This document shows, piece after piece, positions 18,149 to 25,620 of a stretch of 64,000 nt of DNA. Both the position numbers and the translations under genes were made by a program. How positions within the stretch are numbered: the stretch's first letter is position 1; each line of letters opens with the position of its first letter. The stretch comes from an uncultured Dokdonia sp. Lineage in GTDB: Bacteria; Bacteroidota; Bacteroidia; Flavobacteriales; Flavobacteriaceae. The stretch covers positions 1-64,000 of the forward strand of contig NZ_CANLOB010000025.1 of the NCBI RefSeq assembly GCF_947492815.1, written 5' to 3'. A model generated the notes under the pieces. The model did not search any database, had not been told where the DNA came from, and saw nothing but the letters and a program-made list of their open reading frames with translations.

Positions 18149-19168
18149 ATGGATACGAGAAAGAAGGCTTCTTTAAAAGAATACAATACATTTGGAATTG
18201 ATGTACAAGCACTAGACCTAACATCTGTAACATCCGTTCCAGAGTTACAACGTATTCTTCAAGAAAAAGATCCTTCTGAATTATTTATTATAGGAGGCGG
18301 TAGTAATATGCTTTTAACACAAAATATTGATAAGTACGCGGTACATATCAATATGAAAGGATATGCTATTGTTGATTTGCCTTGCGGCGAAAATGAAATT
18401 TTGCTCAAAGTCGCTGGGGGTGAAAACTGGCATGACTTTGTACTCTATTGTATTGATAATAATTATGGAGGAGTCGAAAATTTATCGCTCATTCCAGGCA
18501 ATGTCGGGACAGCTCCTATTCAAAATATAGGCGCCTACGGAGTAGAATTGAAAGATGTATTTTATGAATGTGAAGCGGTATCTAGAGCAGATGGAACACT
18601 AAAAACATTTTCTCTTAAAGATTGTATGTTCGGATATAGAGATTCCGTGTTTAAAACTACCTTAAAGGATCAATATGTTATAACATCCGTAACATTTAGA
18701 CTGACTACGAAAGAGCACACTATTAAAACAGCATATGGGGCTATCGCAACTACATTACAGGAACAAAAAATTGTGGCACCCACTATCAAAAATGTATCTG
18801 ATGCAGTTATCAAAATACGTCAAGCTAAACTTCCAGATCCAAAAAAAATAGGAAACAGCGGAAGTTTCTTTAAAAATCCAGTCATATCTACAACTGATTT
18901 TTCTGAATTATATAAGAAATATCCAGAAATTCCACATTATCCTGTAGGTTCAGATCAAATTAAAGTACCCGGAGGATGGCTTATTGAACAAGCAGGATTT
19001 AAAGGAAAACGCTATGGAGATGCTGGAGTACATGATAAACAAGCGTTAGTGCTCGTAAATCATGGAAATGCTACAGGAGAAGAAATCTGGGATCTTGCTT
19101 TGCGTATTCAAGAAGAAGTAAAAACAAAATTCGGACTCGTTATTATACCAGAAGTAAATGTTTTTTAG
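18149..19168 (+). CDS. murB: UDP-N-acetylmuramate dehydrogenase
   Basis: 339 residues, the E. coli-like (type I) form. FAD contacts are 'GGGSNMLL' and 'LIPGNVGTAPIQNIGAYGVE', the catalytic serine is in 'GNSGSFFKNP', and the C-terminal glutamate is in 'IIPEVNVF'. It reduces UDP-GlcNAc-enolpyruvate to UDP-MurNAc in the cytoplasm, the second committed step of peptidoglycan synthesis. It follows the aminotransferase by 3 bases. Confidence 0.96.
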   Translation: MDTRKKASLKEYNTFGIDVQALDLTSVTSVPELQRILQEKDPSELFIIGGGSNMLLTQNIDKYAVHINMKGYAIVDLPCGENEILLKVAGGENWHDFVLYCIDNNYGGVENLSLIPGNVGTAPIQNIGAYGVELKDVFYECEAVSRADGTLKTFSLKDCMFGYRDSVFKTTLKDQYVITSVTFRLTTKEHTIKTAYGAIATTLQEQKIVAPTIKNVSDAVIKIRQAKLPDPKKIGNSGSFFKNPVISTTDFSELYKKYPEIPHYPVGSDQIKVPGGWLIEQAGFKGKRYGDAGVHDKQALVLVNHGNATGEEIWDLALRIQEEVKTKFGLVIIPEVNVF

Positions 19169-19344
19169 AAAAATCCATTGTATTTTTCGATAGAATTTCT
19201 TCAAATGTCACCTTCCCTAAAGGGTGCATCGTAGAAATTGTTATCCCATAATTTTACGTAAAAGAAAATAATAGAATATAGGTATATATAATACCTATGT
19301 TATCAAAACATACAACGGATTTAGAAAGATTGGTTAGAAATGAA

Positions 19345-19380
19345 AATAGCCCTATTAATAAAAAATTTAATAGAGCTATT
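19345..19380 (-). terminator. Likely terminator after the fasciclin gene
   Basis: Hairpin with 14-base arms, one mismatch (AATAGCCCTATTAA / TTAATAGAGCTATT), beginning 29 bases beyond the stop codon of the minus-strand fasciclin gene. The T-run on that strand is short. The remaining murB-fasciclin gap (19169-19344) shows only a weak ATAGGTAT/ATACCTAT hairpin at 19278-19298. Confidence 0.6.
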
Positions 19381-19408
19381 CTCTTATAAAGAGTACTTAC
19401 CCAATTAT

Positions 19409-19918
19409 TTATTTAGGTAGCACGACGCTGTCTATTACATGTACAACCCCATTAGAAGCTTTTAGGTCTGTAGCTGTGATAGTAGACGTATTTCCATTAC
19501 CATCTGTTAAGACAACTTTGTCTCCTTTTAGAGAAGCCGTAAGCGTGCCTCCATTAACGGTTTTGATAGTAAATTTGCCTCCACTCTTTTTAATGGCAGC
19601 GACAACATCTGCGGCTTTAAAGTTGCCAGCAACTACATGATAAGTAAGAATAGATGCCAATTTGCTTTTTGCTTCTGGTTTTAAAAGAGATTCTAATGTC
19701 CCTGCAGGAAGTGCATCAAAGGCTGCATTGGTAGGAGCAAAAACAGTAAAGGGACCTTCGCCTTTAAGTGTATTTACAAGGTCTGCGGCTTTTACGGCTG
19801 CAACAAGTGTAGTATGATCTTTAGAAGATAAAGCAACATCTACGATGTCAGATTGTGCAATAGATACTGTTGAAAAACAGAATGTTAACATGGTGAAGAT
19901 TAAAACGATCTTTTTCAT
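19409..19918 (-). CDS. Secreted fasciclin (FAS1) domain protein
   Basis: 169 residues. Signal peptide 'KKIVLIFTMLTFCFSTVSIAQ', then a single FAS1 domain of about 135 residues with the two conserved boxes 'TVFAPTNAAFDALPAGTLES' and 'TYHVVAGNFKAADV', ending 'DLKASNGVVHVIDSVVLPK'. FAS1 domains mediate adhesion at the cell surface; in Bacteroidota and marine bacteria they often sit beside an ECF sigma/anti-sigma pair, as here (divergent, 126 bases apart). That suggests control by the neighbouring sigma factor (inference). Confidence 0.94.
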   Translation of the reverse strand: MKKIVLIFTMLTFCFSTVSIAQSDIVDVALSSKDHTTLVAAVKAADLVNTLKGEGPFTVFAPTNAAFDALPAGTLESLLKPEAKSKLASILTYHVVAGNFKAADVVAAIKKSGGKFTIKTVNGGTLTASLKGDKVVLTDGNGNTSTITATDLKASNGVVHVIDSVVLPK

Positions 19919-20044
19919 AATAAATTTTAAATTGTTGAGTTAATAATTAAAAAGTTGTTTTCATTTGTAATAGATACGCCGTAACTTTAAACAATGGATT
20001 TCTATGCATTCACAAACTTTTGTTAAATCAAAAACCAACCATTT

Positions 20045-20596
20045 TTGAAACCATTTATAGAACAACATATAGTCGAGCTTCTCAAAGCTCAAGACGAACG
20101 TGCCATAGGATTACTATATGATCATTATGCAGATGCGTTATTTGGTGTTGCTATAAAAGTGACAAAAGATGAGGTACTAGCACAAGATGTATTACAAGAA
20201 TCTTTTGTGAAAATCTGGAAGAATGCTCATAAATATGATGCGAGTAAAGCACGGCTTTTTACCTGGCTTTTTCGAGTAGTTCAAAATACAGCTATAGATG
20301 CTGTAAGAAGTAGACAAAGAAAGACTACAAAAGAAATCCAAATAGAAGAATCTAACGTATATAGTATACCAAGCACAAAGTTTGCCATAGAACATCTTGA
20401 TATTGCATCACACGCAAATGGTCTTGAAGATAAATATAGAGTAGTGATAGATGCACTATTTTTTCAAGGAATGACGCAACAAGAAGCTAGTGATGAGTTA
20501 AATATTCCACTAGGAACTGTAAAATCAAGATTAAAAATAGGTTTAAGAGAATTACGCAAGCTTTTTGGTATAGTGATTGTATTTTTGTCGATATGA
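20045..20596 (+). CDS. ECF-type RNA polymerase sigma factor
   Basis: 183 residues. Region 2 contains 'LLYDHYADALFGVAIKVTKD' and 'LQESFVKIWKNAHKYD'; region 4 has the helix-turn-helix 'GMTQQEASDELNIPLGTVKS'. No ATG is available: the frame opens at a stop at 20024-20026 and the best start is TTG at 20045. Its stop overlaps the next gene by four bases (ATGA), the anti-sigma factor. The pair is divergent from the fasciclin gene, which is the most obvious target. Confidence 0.92.
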   Translation: MKPFIEQHIVELLKAQDERAIGLLYDHYADALFGVAIKVTKDEVLAQDVLQESFVKIWKNAHKYDASKARLFTWLFRVVQNTAIDAVRSRQRKTTKEIQIEESNVYSIPSTKFAIEHLDIASHANGLEDKYRVVIDALFFQGMTQQEASDELNIPLGTVKSRLKIGLRELRKLFGIVIVFLSI

Positions 20597-21357
20597 ATGA
20601 GAGAGTAAAGATATTTTTGGATGGAGATTTGCTGGAGCGCTACTTAATGGATGCCACTTCCCCTATGGAGTCTAAAGAAGTAGAGCATTATATAGAAAAA
20701 TATCCTGAGGTAAAGAAGACCTATATAGAACTGCAAGAAAATTTAGAAGAATATGCCACTTCGTATGCAGTGCCTGCACCCCCAGAACTAAAAGATAAGA
20801 TTTTAAAGCAAGTTAAATCAAAACCCAAGCCTAAAGCTTCTATTCCAATACTGGCAATTACAGCTTGTGCTGCAACTATTCTATTTGGAATCATGACCTT
20901 TATGATTTGGAATCAGAATCAAGAATTGCTAGATGATAGAAGGCTTACTACTAGACTCATTCAAGAGCTTAATGAAGATATTGTTTCCAATAGAGAAACG
21001 CTGCAGTCTGTAGAAGAGCAATTTATGATTCTTAATAATTCGTCTACAGATAAATATGTATTGCGAGGAAACACTAAGGCTAGAAAACTAGAAACCGTTG
21101 CCTATGTAAATATGCTTGAGAAAAAATCATATATACATGTCGTGGCACTTCCTGAATTACCAGATGATCAAGTATATCAAATGTGGGCAGGCGTAGACGG
21201 GCATATGGTTCCTTTAGATATTCTAAAAATCACAAAGGAAAACTTGGTAGAGATTCCATATGAAGAGCGTATGGCGAGTCTTAATATCACCATAGAGCCA
21301 AAAGGAGGAAGTGAAGAAGCCACTGTAGATAACCTAGTAGCCAATATTTCCTTCTAA
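20593..21357 (+). CDS. RskA-like anti-sigma factor
   Basis: 254 residues. The N-terminal 75 residues are a helical sigma-binding domain ('LERYLMDATSPMESKEVEHY'). One membrane helix follows ('IPILAITACAATILFGIMTFMIW', about residues 84-105), and then a periplasmic RskA domain with the typical 'HVVALPELPDDQVYQMWAGV'. It should hold the upstream sigma factor at the membrane until regulated proteolysis releases it. Overlap of the two genes by 4 bases gives coupled translation. No zinc-binding HxxxCxxC motif is present. Confidence 0.9.
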   Translation: MNERVKIFLDGDLLERYLMDATSPMESKEVEHYIEKYPEVKKTYIELQENLEEYATSYAVPAPPELKDKILKQVKSKPKPKASIPILAITACAATILFGIMTFMIWNQNQELLDDRRLTTRLIQELNEDIVSNRETLQSVEEQFMILNNSSTDKYVLRGNTKARKLETVAYVNMLEKKSYIHVVALPELPDDQVYQMWAGVDGHMVPLDILKITKENLVEIPYEERMASLNITIEPKGGSEEATVDNLVANISF

Positions 21358-21399
21358 TATTTTATGTTTTTTTAAAGGATTCATCTTTTAGAATCTTTG

Positions 21400-21407
21400 T
21401 ATATTTG
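21400..21407 (+). promoter_or_regulatory. Probable -7 box of the small Cys protein/glycosyltransferase/sigma/Nramp operon
   Basis: TATATTTG followed at 21424 by the ATG of the small protein; matches TAnnTTTG. Confidence 0.55.
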
Positions 21408-21423
21408 CATAAATGATATTCCT

Positions 21424-21621
21424 ATGAAATTACTCCTTCTTACACTAGGACTTTTAAGCCTTGCCGTTGCAGGAATTGCAATAAAAATCTGGGCAAAAAA
21501 AGACGGTAAATTTGCTGGAACTTGTGCAAGTCAAAGCCCTTTTCTTAATAAAGAAGGGGAAGCATGCGGCATGTGCGGAAAATTACCTTCAGAGATGGGA
21601 GATTGCAAGAATGATCAGTAA
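21424..21621 (+). CDS. Small membrane or secreted protein with four cysteines
   Basis: 65 residues from the ATG at 21424. An N-terminal hydrophobic helix ('KLLLLTLGLLSLAVAGIAIKIW') is followed by a short Cys-rich tail: 'GTCASQSPFL', 'EACGMCGKLP' and 'GDCKN'. It resembles a small conserved flavobacterial family annotated only as 'membrane or secreted protein'. I cannot give a function; the CxxC suggests metal binding or redox activity (inference). It is the first gene of an operon ending with an Nramp-like transporter, so a metal link is conceivable. Confidence 0.75.
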   Translation: MKLLLLTLGLLSLAVAGIAIKIWAKKDGKFAGTCASQSPFLNKEGEACGMCGKLPSEMGDCKNDQ

Positions 21622-21633
21622 TCGCTGACGATC

Positions 21634-22749
21634 TTGGAAGTAGTACTAACGTATTTATTTTATGCTTTTATAGGGATAGTAGCTATCAATAGTAGTTATT
21701 ATCTTTTTTTCTTTGTTTTTGCTTTCGCGAAAGCAAAAAAAGCCACATCCTCATACCTCCCACCTGTATCTCTTATTGTGTGCTCTAAGAATGAAGCAGA
21801 AAACTTACGCCGAAATATTCCACATTGGTTAGCGCAGAAGTATGCTCATTTTGAAATCGTACTTATTAATGATGCATCTAGAGACGAAACAAAAGACGTT
21901 ATAGAGGAATTTGCAGAACTACATCCTAGTATTGTGCAAGTACACGTAGAGAATAACGAAGCCTTCTGGGGAAGTAAAAAATATGCCTTGACTTTAGGAA
22001 TTAAGAAAGCAAGTCATGACCATTTACTTTTTACAGACGCCGATTGTACCCCAGAATCAGCATACTGGATACAAGAAATGTCAAATCATTTTGTCGGAAA
22101 GAAAGAATTGATTTTAGGATATGGCGCTTATGAGAAAATTAAAGGGTCGTGGCTTAATAAATTAATTCGTTTCGAAACAGTATTGACTGCAATACAATAT
22201 TTCAGTTACGCCATAGCAGGAAGACCTTATATGGGCGTAGGGCGTAATCTTGCATATACGACCAACCTTTTTTATGAGCAACGCGGTTTTATAGACCATA
22301 TGAAAGTGCAAAGTGGGGATGATGATTTGTTTGTAAATCAAGCGGGAACAAGAGAAAATGTAGCTGTAAATTTTCATCCAGATAGTTTTACCATTTCTAC
22401 ACCTAAGAAAACATTTGGTCAATGGTATACCCAAAAGCGTAGACATGTCAGCACTTCGTCACATTACCGTTTTATGGATAAATTCTTTTTAGGACTTTTC
22501 TATACAAGTCAGTTGCTGTTTTTTGTCGTAGCAATACTATTACTCGCTTTTAACTACCAATGGGAATGGGTTGCTGCAATGATAGGAATACGCTATCTTT
22601 TTTCTTGGATTGCTATTGGAGCAAGCGCAAATAAGTTGAAAGAAAAAGATGTAATACTTTTATATCCAATTAACGAACTATTTTTATTATTTTTCCAATT
22701 GAGTATTTTTATCACAAATTTGATATCAAAACCTAATCGTTGGAAATAA
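21634..22749 (+). CDS. Family 2 glycosyltransferase (membrane)
   Basis: 371 residues. One N-terminal membrane helix, then a GT-A domain with 'VSLIVCSKNEAENLRRNIPH', 'VLINDASRDET' and the DxD-type 'LLFTDADCTPES', plus 'SGDDDLFVNQ' and 'QKRRHVSTSSHYR' (QxxRW-like). Two or three helices close the protein. It probably adds a sugar to a surface glycan or lipid. No ATG exists near the N-terminus; a stop at 21619-21621 bounds the frame, so TTG at 21634 is the likely start. A copy of GCTTTCGCGAAAGC at 21721-21734 encodes Ala-Phe-Ala-Lys-Ala at the end of the first helix. Confidence 0.9.
   Translation: MEVVLTYLFYAFIGIVAINSSYYLFFFVFAFAKAKKATSSYLPPVSLIVCSKNEAENLRRNIPHWLAQKYAHFEIVLINDASRDETKDVIEEFAELHPSIVQVHVENNEAFWGSKKYALTLGIKKASHDHLLFTDADCTPESAYWIQEMSNHFVGKKELILGYGAYEKIKGSWLNKLIRFETVLTAIQYFSYAIAGRPYMGVGRNLAYTTNLFYEQRGFIDHMKVQSGDDDLFVNQAGTRENVAVNFHPDSFTISTPKKTFGQWYTQKRRHVSTSSHYRFMDKFFLGLFYTSQLLFFVVAILLLAFNYQWEWVAAMIGIRYLFSWIAIGASANKLKEKDVILLYPINELFLLFFQLSIFITNLISKPNRWK
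21721..21734. repeat. GCTTTCGCGAAAGC palindrome inside the glycosyltransferase gene
   Basis: 14-base core of the repeated palindrome; outer C/G pair not kept. Read as Ala-Phe-Ala-Lys-Ala. Confidence 0.9.
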
Positions 22750-23306
22750 ACCCCGAGACAATTCTTTTAGAAATAGAAAAAGCAAAAGAAGGCAAACAAA
22801 GTGCCTATAATTTTTTGTTGAATACCTTCTGGAATGAAGTGTATAAGTTTCAACTAAAGCGTACAAAAGACGAATATGAGGCTGAAGAGATCACTATTCA
22901 GACATTTTCTAAGGCTTTTGATAAAATACATACTTATAAAAAACAATATAAGTTCAATACGTGGCTCATTACGATATCTAAAAACATTCATATAGATCTT
23001 TTAAGAAAAAAGGAATCATCTATTCGTTCTCAAATAACCAGAAAAGAAGATGGGGTCTATAAGATACCTGATGAAAACCCAACTCCCGAAGATGCACTGA
23101 TTAAAGAGCAAAATCTAGCACAATTATTACGATATATCAAAATGCTAAAGCCTCATTATCAGGAAATGATCAACTTGAGATATTTTCAAGAGATGAGTTA
23201 CAAAGAGATGGAGAAAACGCTAGATGAACCTATGAATAATGTAAAAGTAAAATTACTGAGAGCAAGAAGACTTCTTGCAGATATTATTCAAAAAGCAGAG
23301 CGATGA
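22740..23306 (+). CDS. Sigma-70 family (ECF-like) RNA polymerase sigma factor
   Basis: 188 residues. Region 2 'EAEEITIQTFSKAFDKIHTY' and 'FNTWLITISKNIHIDLLRKK'; region 4 'MINLRYFQEMSYKEMEKTLD'. The start has to be TTG at 22740, overlapping the glycosyltransferase stop by 10 bases, because a stop codon lies 6 bases upstream in frame. Its own stop overlaps the Nramp-like gene by four bases. No anti-sigma factor adjoins it, so it may be controlled by expression level or by a protein elsewhere. Confidence 0.9.
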   Translation: MEINPETILLEIEKAKEGKQSAYNFLLNTFWNEVYKFQLKRTKDEYEAEEITIQTFSKAFDKIHTYKKQYKFNTWLITISKNIHIDLLRKKESSIRSQITRKEDGVYKIPDENPTPEDALIKEQNLAQLLRYIKMLKPHYQEMINLRYFQEMSYKEMEKTLDEPMNNVKVKLLRARRLLADIIQKAER

Positions 23307-24538
23307 GTGGTATTTCTTTAAAAAAACTAGGTCCAGGACTTCTTTTTGCAGGGGCTGCGATAGGCGTTTCCCATTTAGTACAAAGTACAAAAGCAGGAGG
23401 GTATTATGGATTTGGTTTGTTATGGGCTTTACTGCTTATCAATATTATAAAATACCCTTCCTTTCAGTTTGGACCTCGATATGCAGCCGCAACGGGAAAT
23501 AGTTTATTACATGGTTATCGCAAACTGGGAAAAGGAGTACTTGTTACCTATTTTGCACTTTCACTGCTTACGATGTTTACTATTCAAACAGCTGTTACGA
23601 TTGTAACAGCAGGATTGGCCGTGCAGCTTTTTGGACTTGATTGGGATATTGCTGTTTGGAGTGTTGTCATTACTATATTTTGTTCCGCAATTTTAGCATT
23701 TGGCCGTTATAAACTTTTGGATAGCCTTATGAAGGTAATTATTTTGGTACTAACAGTAAGTACGTTGTTTGCTGTTTTATTTGCTTTTCGCGAAAGCATA
23801 GCCACAGAAGGTATGGGTTCTTCAGATGGATTGATACAACTCCTACCTACAGATGTGGCAGGAATCGCATTTTTAATTGCATTTATGGGATGGATGCCGG
23901 CTCCTTTAGATATTTCAATTTTTCATTCTTTATGGACTGTAGAAAAAGGGAAATCTCAAAAAAATGATGTAAAAACTTCCCTTTTCGACTTTAATGTGGG
24001 ATACCTAGGAACCGTAGTATTAGGGATATGTTTTGTGACGCTCGGCGCTTTAGTAATGTTTGGAAGTGGCGATATATTTTCTGATAAAGGAGGTGTTTTT
24101 GCAGGGCAGCTCATCAGTATGTATACGACAAGTTTAGGTGATTGGGCTACCATACTTATAGGCGTTGCTGCTTTTACCACTATGTTTAGTACAACCTTAA
24201 CTACTTTAGATGCTTCTCCCAGGGCTATGTCTACAGCGACAAACCTTTTAGGAGCACAACATATTTTTAAAAGCTATTTGTTTTGGCTTATTTTACTCAT
24301 TCTAGGGACGTGTATCATTCTTTTCTTTTTCGTTAGTGAGATGGGACTCTTAATTAAAGTGGCAACCATATTATCATTTTTGACAGCGCCGTTTTATGCG
24401 ATTTGTAATTACTTAGTGTTTAAAGATCCCGATGTTCCTGAAAAAGCAAGATTAGGCATCCTTATGAAAATATATAGCATCGTTAGTATCATTCTGTTAA
24501 TTGCTTTTAGTGGTTGGTATGTGAGTACGTTGTTTTAA
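23303..24538 (+). CDS. Nramp-family transporter with atypical metal-binding motifs
   Basis: 411 residues, 11 predicted helices. The start 'GPGLLFAGAAIGVSHLVQST' followed by 'KAGGYYGFGLLW' aligns with helix 1 of Nramp proteins, but the metal-binding Asp-Pro-Gly-Asn is replaced by Gly-Val-Ser-His. In helix 6 the canonical Met-Pro-His is 'MPAPLDIS'. 'TLTTLDASPRAMS' and the overall length still fit the family. Because both halves of the metal site differ, the substrate may not be Mn2+/Fe2+. The frame contains 'FAFRES', encoded by a variant palindrome at 23783-23797. It overlaps the sigma factor gene by 4 bases. Confidence 0.85.
   Translation: MSGISLKKLGPGLLFAGAAIGVSHLVQSTKAGGYYGFGLLWALLLINIIKYPSFQFGPRYAAATGNSLLHGYRKLGKGVLVTYFALSLLTMFTIQTAVTIVTAGLAVQLFGLDWDIAVWSVVITIFCSAILAFGRYKLLDSLMKVIILVLTVSTLFAVLFAFRESIATEGMGSSDGLIQLLPTDVAGIAFLIAFMGWMPAPLDISIFHSLWTVEKGKSQKNDVKTSLFDFNVGYLGTVVLGICFVTLGALVMFGSGDIFSDKGGVFAGQLISMYTTSLGDWATILIGVAAFTTMFSTTLTTLDASPRAMSTATNLLGAQHIFKSYLFWLILLILGTCIILFFFVSEMGLLIKVATILSFLTAPFYAICNYLVFKDPDVPEKARLGILMKIYSIVSIILLIAFSGWYVSTLF
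23783..23797. repeat. Variant palindrome (one extra T) inside the Nramp-like gene
   Basis: GCTTTTCGCGAAAGC: the repeated palindrome with a single inserted T in the left arm; read as Ala-Phe-Arg-Glu-Ser. Confidence 0.8.
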
Positions 24539-24656
24539 ATATCTTCTTCTGATATTTACTTTTATGCAAACAATGAATAAATAGCGTGTTTATATACATG
24601 CAATCAATGTATTGTAATTGAAATGAATATGAGTCTAGATCTTTTGATTCTAGCAT

Positions 24657-24712
24657 AAAAAAAATTAATAAGAACAGTCGTTAATATATAAATTAATGAC
24701 TGTTCTTATTAA
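24657..24712 (-). terminator. Strong terminator downstream of the two tandem GG-leader peptides
   Basis: Arms TTAATAAGAACAGTC / GACTGTTCTTATTAA (24665-24712), followed on the minus strand by eight T (24657-24664). It starts 25 bases past the stop codon of the first peptide gene, which is good evidence that this locus is transcribed on the minus strand. The rest of 24539-24656 shows only a weak 7-base hairpin at 24537-24557 after the Nramp-like gene. Confidence 0.88.
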
Positions 24713-24737
24713 AGAATGTGTCATTTAAAACGATCAC

Positions 24738-24869
24738 TTAATCCGGAACATATCCAAAACATTCGGGATTATGAGCTTGATGTTTTCCTCCTAATATTGT
24801 TAATTGATTTTCAAGTTTGTATTGTTCTAATTTTTCTAATGCGGTATCCTTTTTTGAATTATTTTTCAT
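24738..24869 (-). CDS. Small double-glycine leader peptide, copy A
   Basis: 43 residues, ATG at 24869 to TAA at 24738. It starts 'MKNNSKKDTALEKLEQYKLE' and continues 'NQLTILGG', a leader ending in Gly-Gly after hydrophobic residues, then a 15-residue core 'KHQAHNPECFGYVPD' with one Cys. Copy B, 182 bases upstream, has the same length and about two thirds of its residues. Such leaders are cut by C39 peptidase-containing ABC transporters (PCAT) during export of bacteriocins and RiPPs. No transporter or modifying enzyme lies nearby. It is opposite to a spurious plus-strand frame (24716-24913). Confidence 0.82.
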   Translation of the reverse strand: MKNNSKKDTALEKLEQYKLENQLTILGGKHQAHNPECFGYVPD

Positions 24870-24919
24870 ATTTAATGGTGTTTAATTTGTTCTTACTTTT
24901 TAAAGATTTCTAGTATCGA

Positions 24920-25051
24920 CTAATCCGGAACATATTCAAAGCAATCAGGATTATGCGGCTCATCTCTTCCACCTAATATTCTTAATTGATTTTCAAGTTT
25001 GTACTGCTTGAAGCTTTCTAATACACTATCCTTTTTTAAATTATTTTTCAT
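24920..25051 (-). CDS. Small double-glycine leader peptide, copy B
   Basis: 43 residues, ATG at 25051 to TAG at 24920. It starts 'MKNNLKKDSVLESFKQYKLE' and continues 'NQLRILGG', then the core 'RDEPHNPDCFEYVPD'. Compared with copy A the leader keeps 'MKNN.KKD..LE..' and 'QYKLENQL.ILGG', and the core keeps 'HNP.CF.YVPD'. Charged residues vary and the single Cys37 is fixed. Most base changes preserve or conservatively change residues, which argues both are under selection as proteins. The 14 bases before each ATG also match closely (AAACAyCATTAwAT), so the repeat unit includes the leader DNA. It precedes copy A on the same transcript with a 50-base gap. Confidence 0.82.
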   Translation of the reverse strand: MKNNLKKDSVLESFKQYKLENQLRILGGRDEPHNPDCFEYVPD

Positions 25052-25111
25052 ATATAATGATGTTTAGTATTATTATTGAGGGCGTTTAATCTCGATTCTT
25101 AAAGACAAATA

Positions 25112-25140
25112 GAGACCATCTAAAAAATAAAGACGGTCTC
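25112..25140 (-). terminator. Possible terminator downstream of the INGG peptide gene
   Basis: Hairpin GAGACCATC / GACGGTCTC (one A-C mismatch) with an A-rich loop, 88 bases past the stop of the 65-residue peptide gene; only a weak T-run follows on the minus strand. Confidence 0.5.
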
Positions 25141-25146
25141 AATTTT

Positions 25147-25160
25147 ACAGATAAGTATCA
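25147..25160. repeat. Direct repeat ACAGATAAGTATCA, left copy
   Basis: Identical 14-base sequence recurs at 25621-25634, so the two bracket the gene for the 65-residue peptide and its upstream region (about 474 bases apart). Confidence 0.75.
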
Positions 25161-25227
25161 GAGAATTATTCTCACAAACACAATTCTTAGAGTGTTTATG
25201 GATTTCTTAAATACGTACCATATATGA

Positions 25228-25425
25228 TTAGAATATGACACACCTCCCATTGCCAGGAGCTGCATTAGCTCCAAAGTAACAACGATCTGTTCCTGCTGCA
25301 AGACAATCAAAGATGTTAGAACATGGTATATTCGTTATAATGAAGTTGCCTCCTCCGTTGATAGAAGTTTGTTCGTTTTTACTCAATTTTTGAGCCCCGT
25401 TTAGTTTTAAAATGTTTTTTAACAT
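25228..25425 (-). CDS. 65-residue double-glycine leader peptide with a four-cysteine core
   Basis: ATG at 25425. The leader 'KLNGAQKLSKNEQTSINGG' is the ComC/bacteriocin-type leader common in Bacteroidota small secreted peptides, with cleavage expected after Gly25 (or Gly26). The core of about 40 residues starts 'GNFIITNIPC' and has four Cys (35, 41, 49, 62), which could form two disulfides, plus a glycine/alanine-rich stretch 'AAPGNG'. It is probably exported and cleaved by a peptidase-containing ABC transporter. It is transcribed in the same direction as the two 43-residue peptides but separated by a hairpin. Activity unknown: bacteriocin, signal or toxin are all possible. Confidence 0.85.
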   Translation of the reverse strand: MLKNILKLNGAQKLSKNEQTSINGGGNFIITNIPCSNIFDCLAAGTDRCYFGANAAPGNGRCVIF

Positions 25426-25620
25426 GATTAAAATATATTAGATAATAAAGTACCTACTCTAGTAAAGGTTTTCGGTTTCCCCTTCTTAAAAAACTGGTTG
25501 TTAACAGCACCCTGATTTTGATCCTAAAGTAGTTTAGATAAAAGGCATAGAAAAGTAACACATCCGTATTTTAAACAAAATACTGCATGAAAAAACACTG
25601 TAAATCAGTATTCTTAAAAT

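Larger units (their letters stand above)
24738..25065 (-). repeat. Tandem duplication carrying the two GG-leader peptide genes
   Basis: Two diverged units offset by 182 bases, each holding about 14 bases of leader DNA, one 43-codon gene and a similar tail (GTTCTTA...TTAAAGA lies after both stops on the plus-strand reading). Confidence 0.8.

Noticed and set aside
24716..24913. 65-codon plus-strand open frame in the peptide island
   Set aside because: It is antisense to the copy A GG-leader peptide, which has a paralogue, a leader motif and a terminator on the minus strand; the plus frame has none of these.
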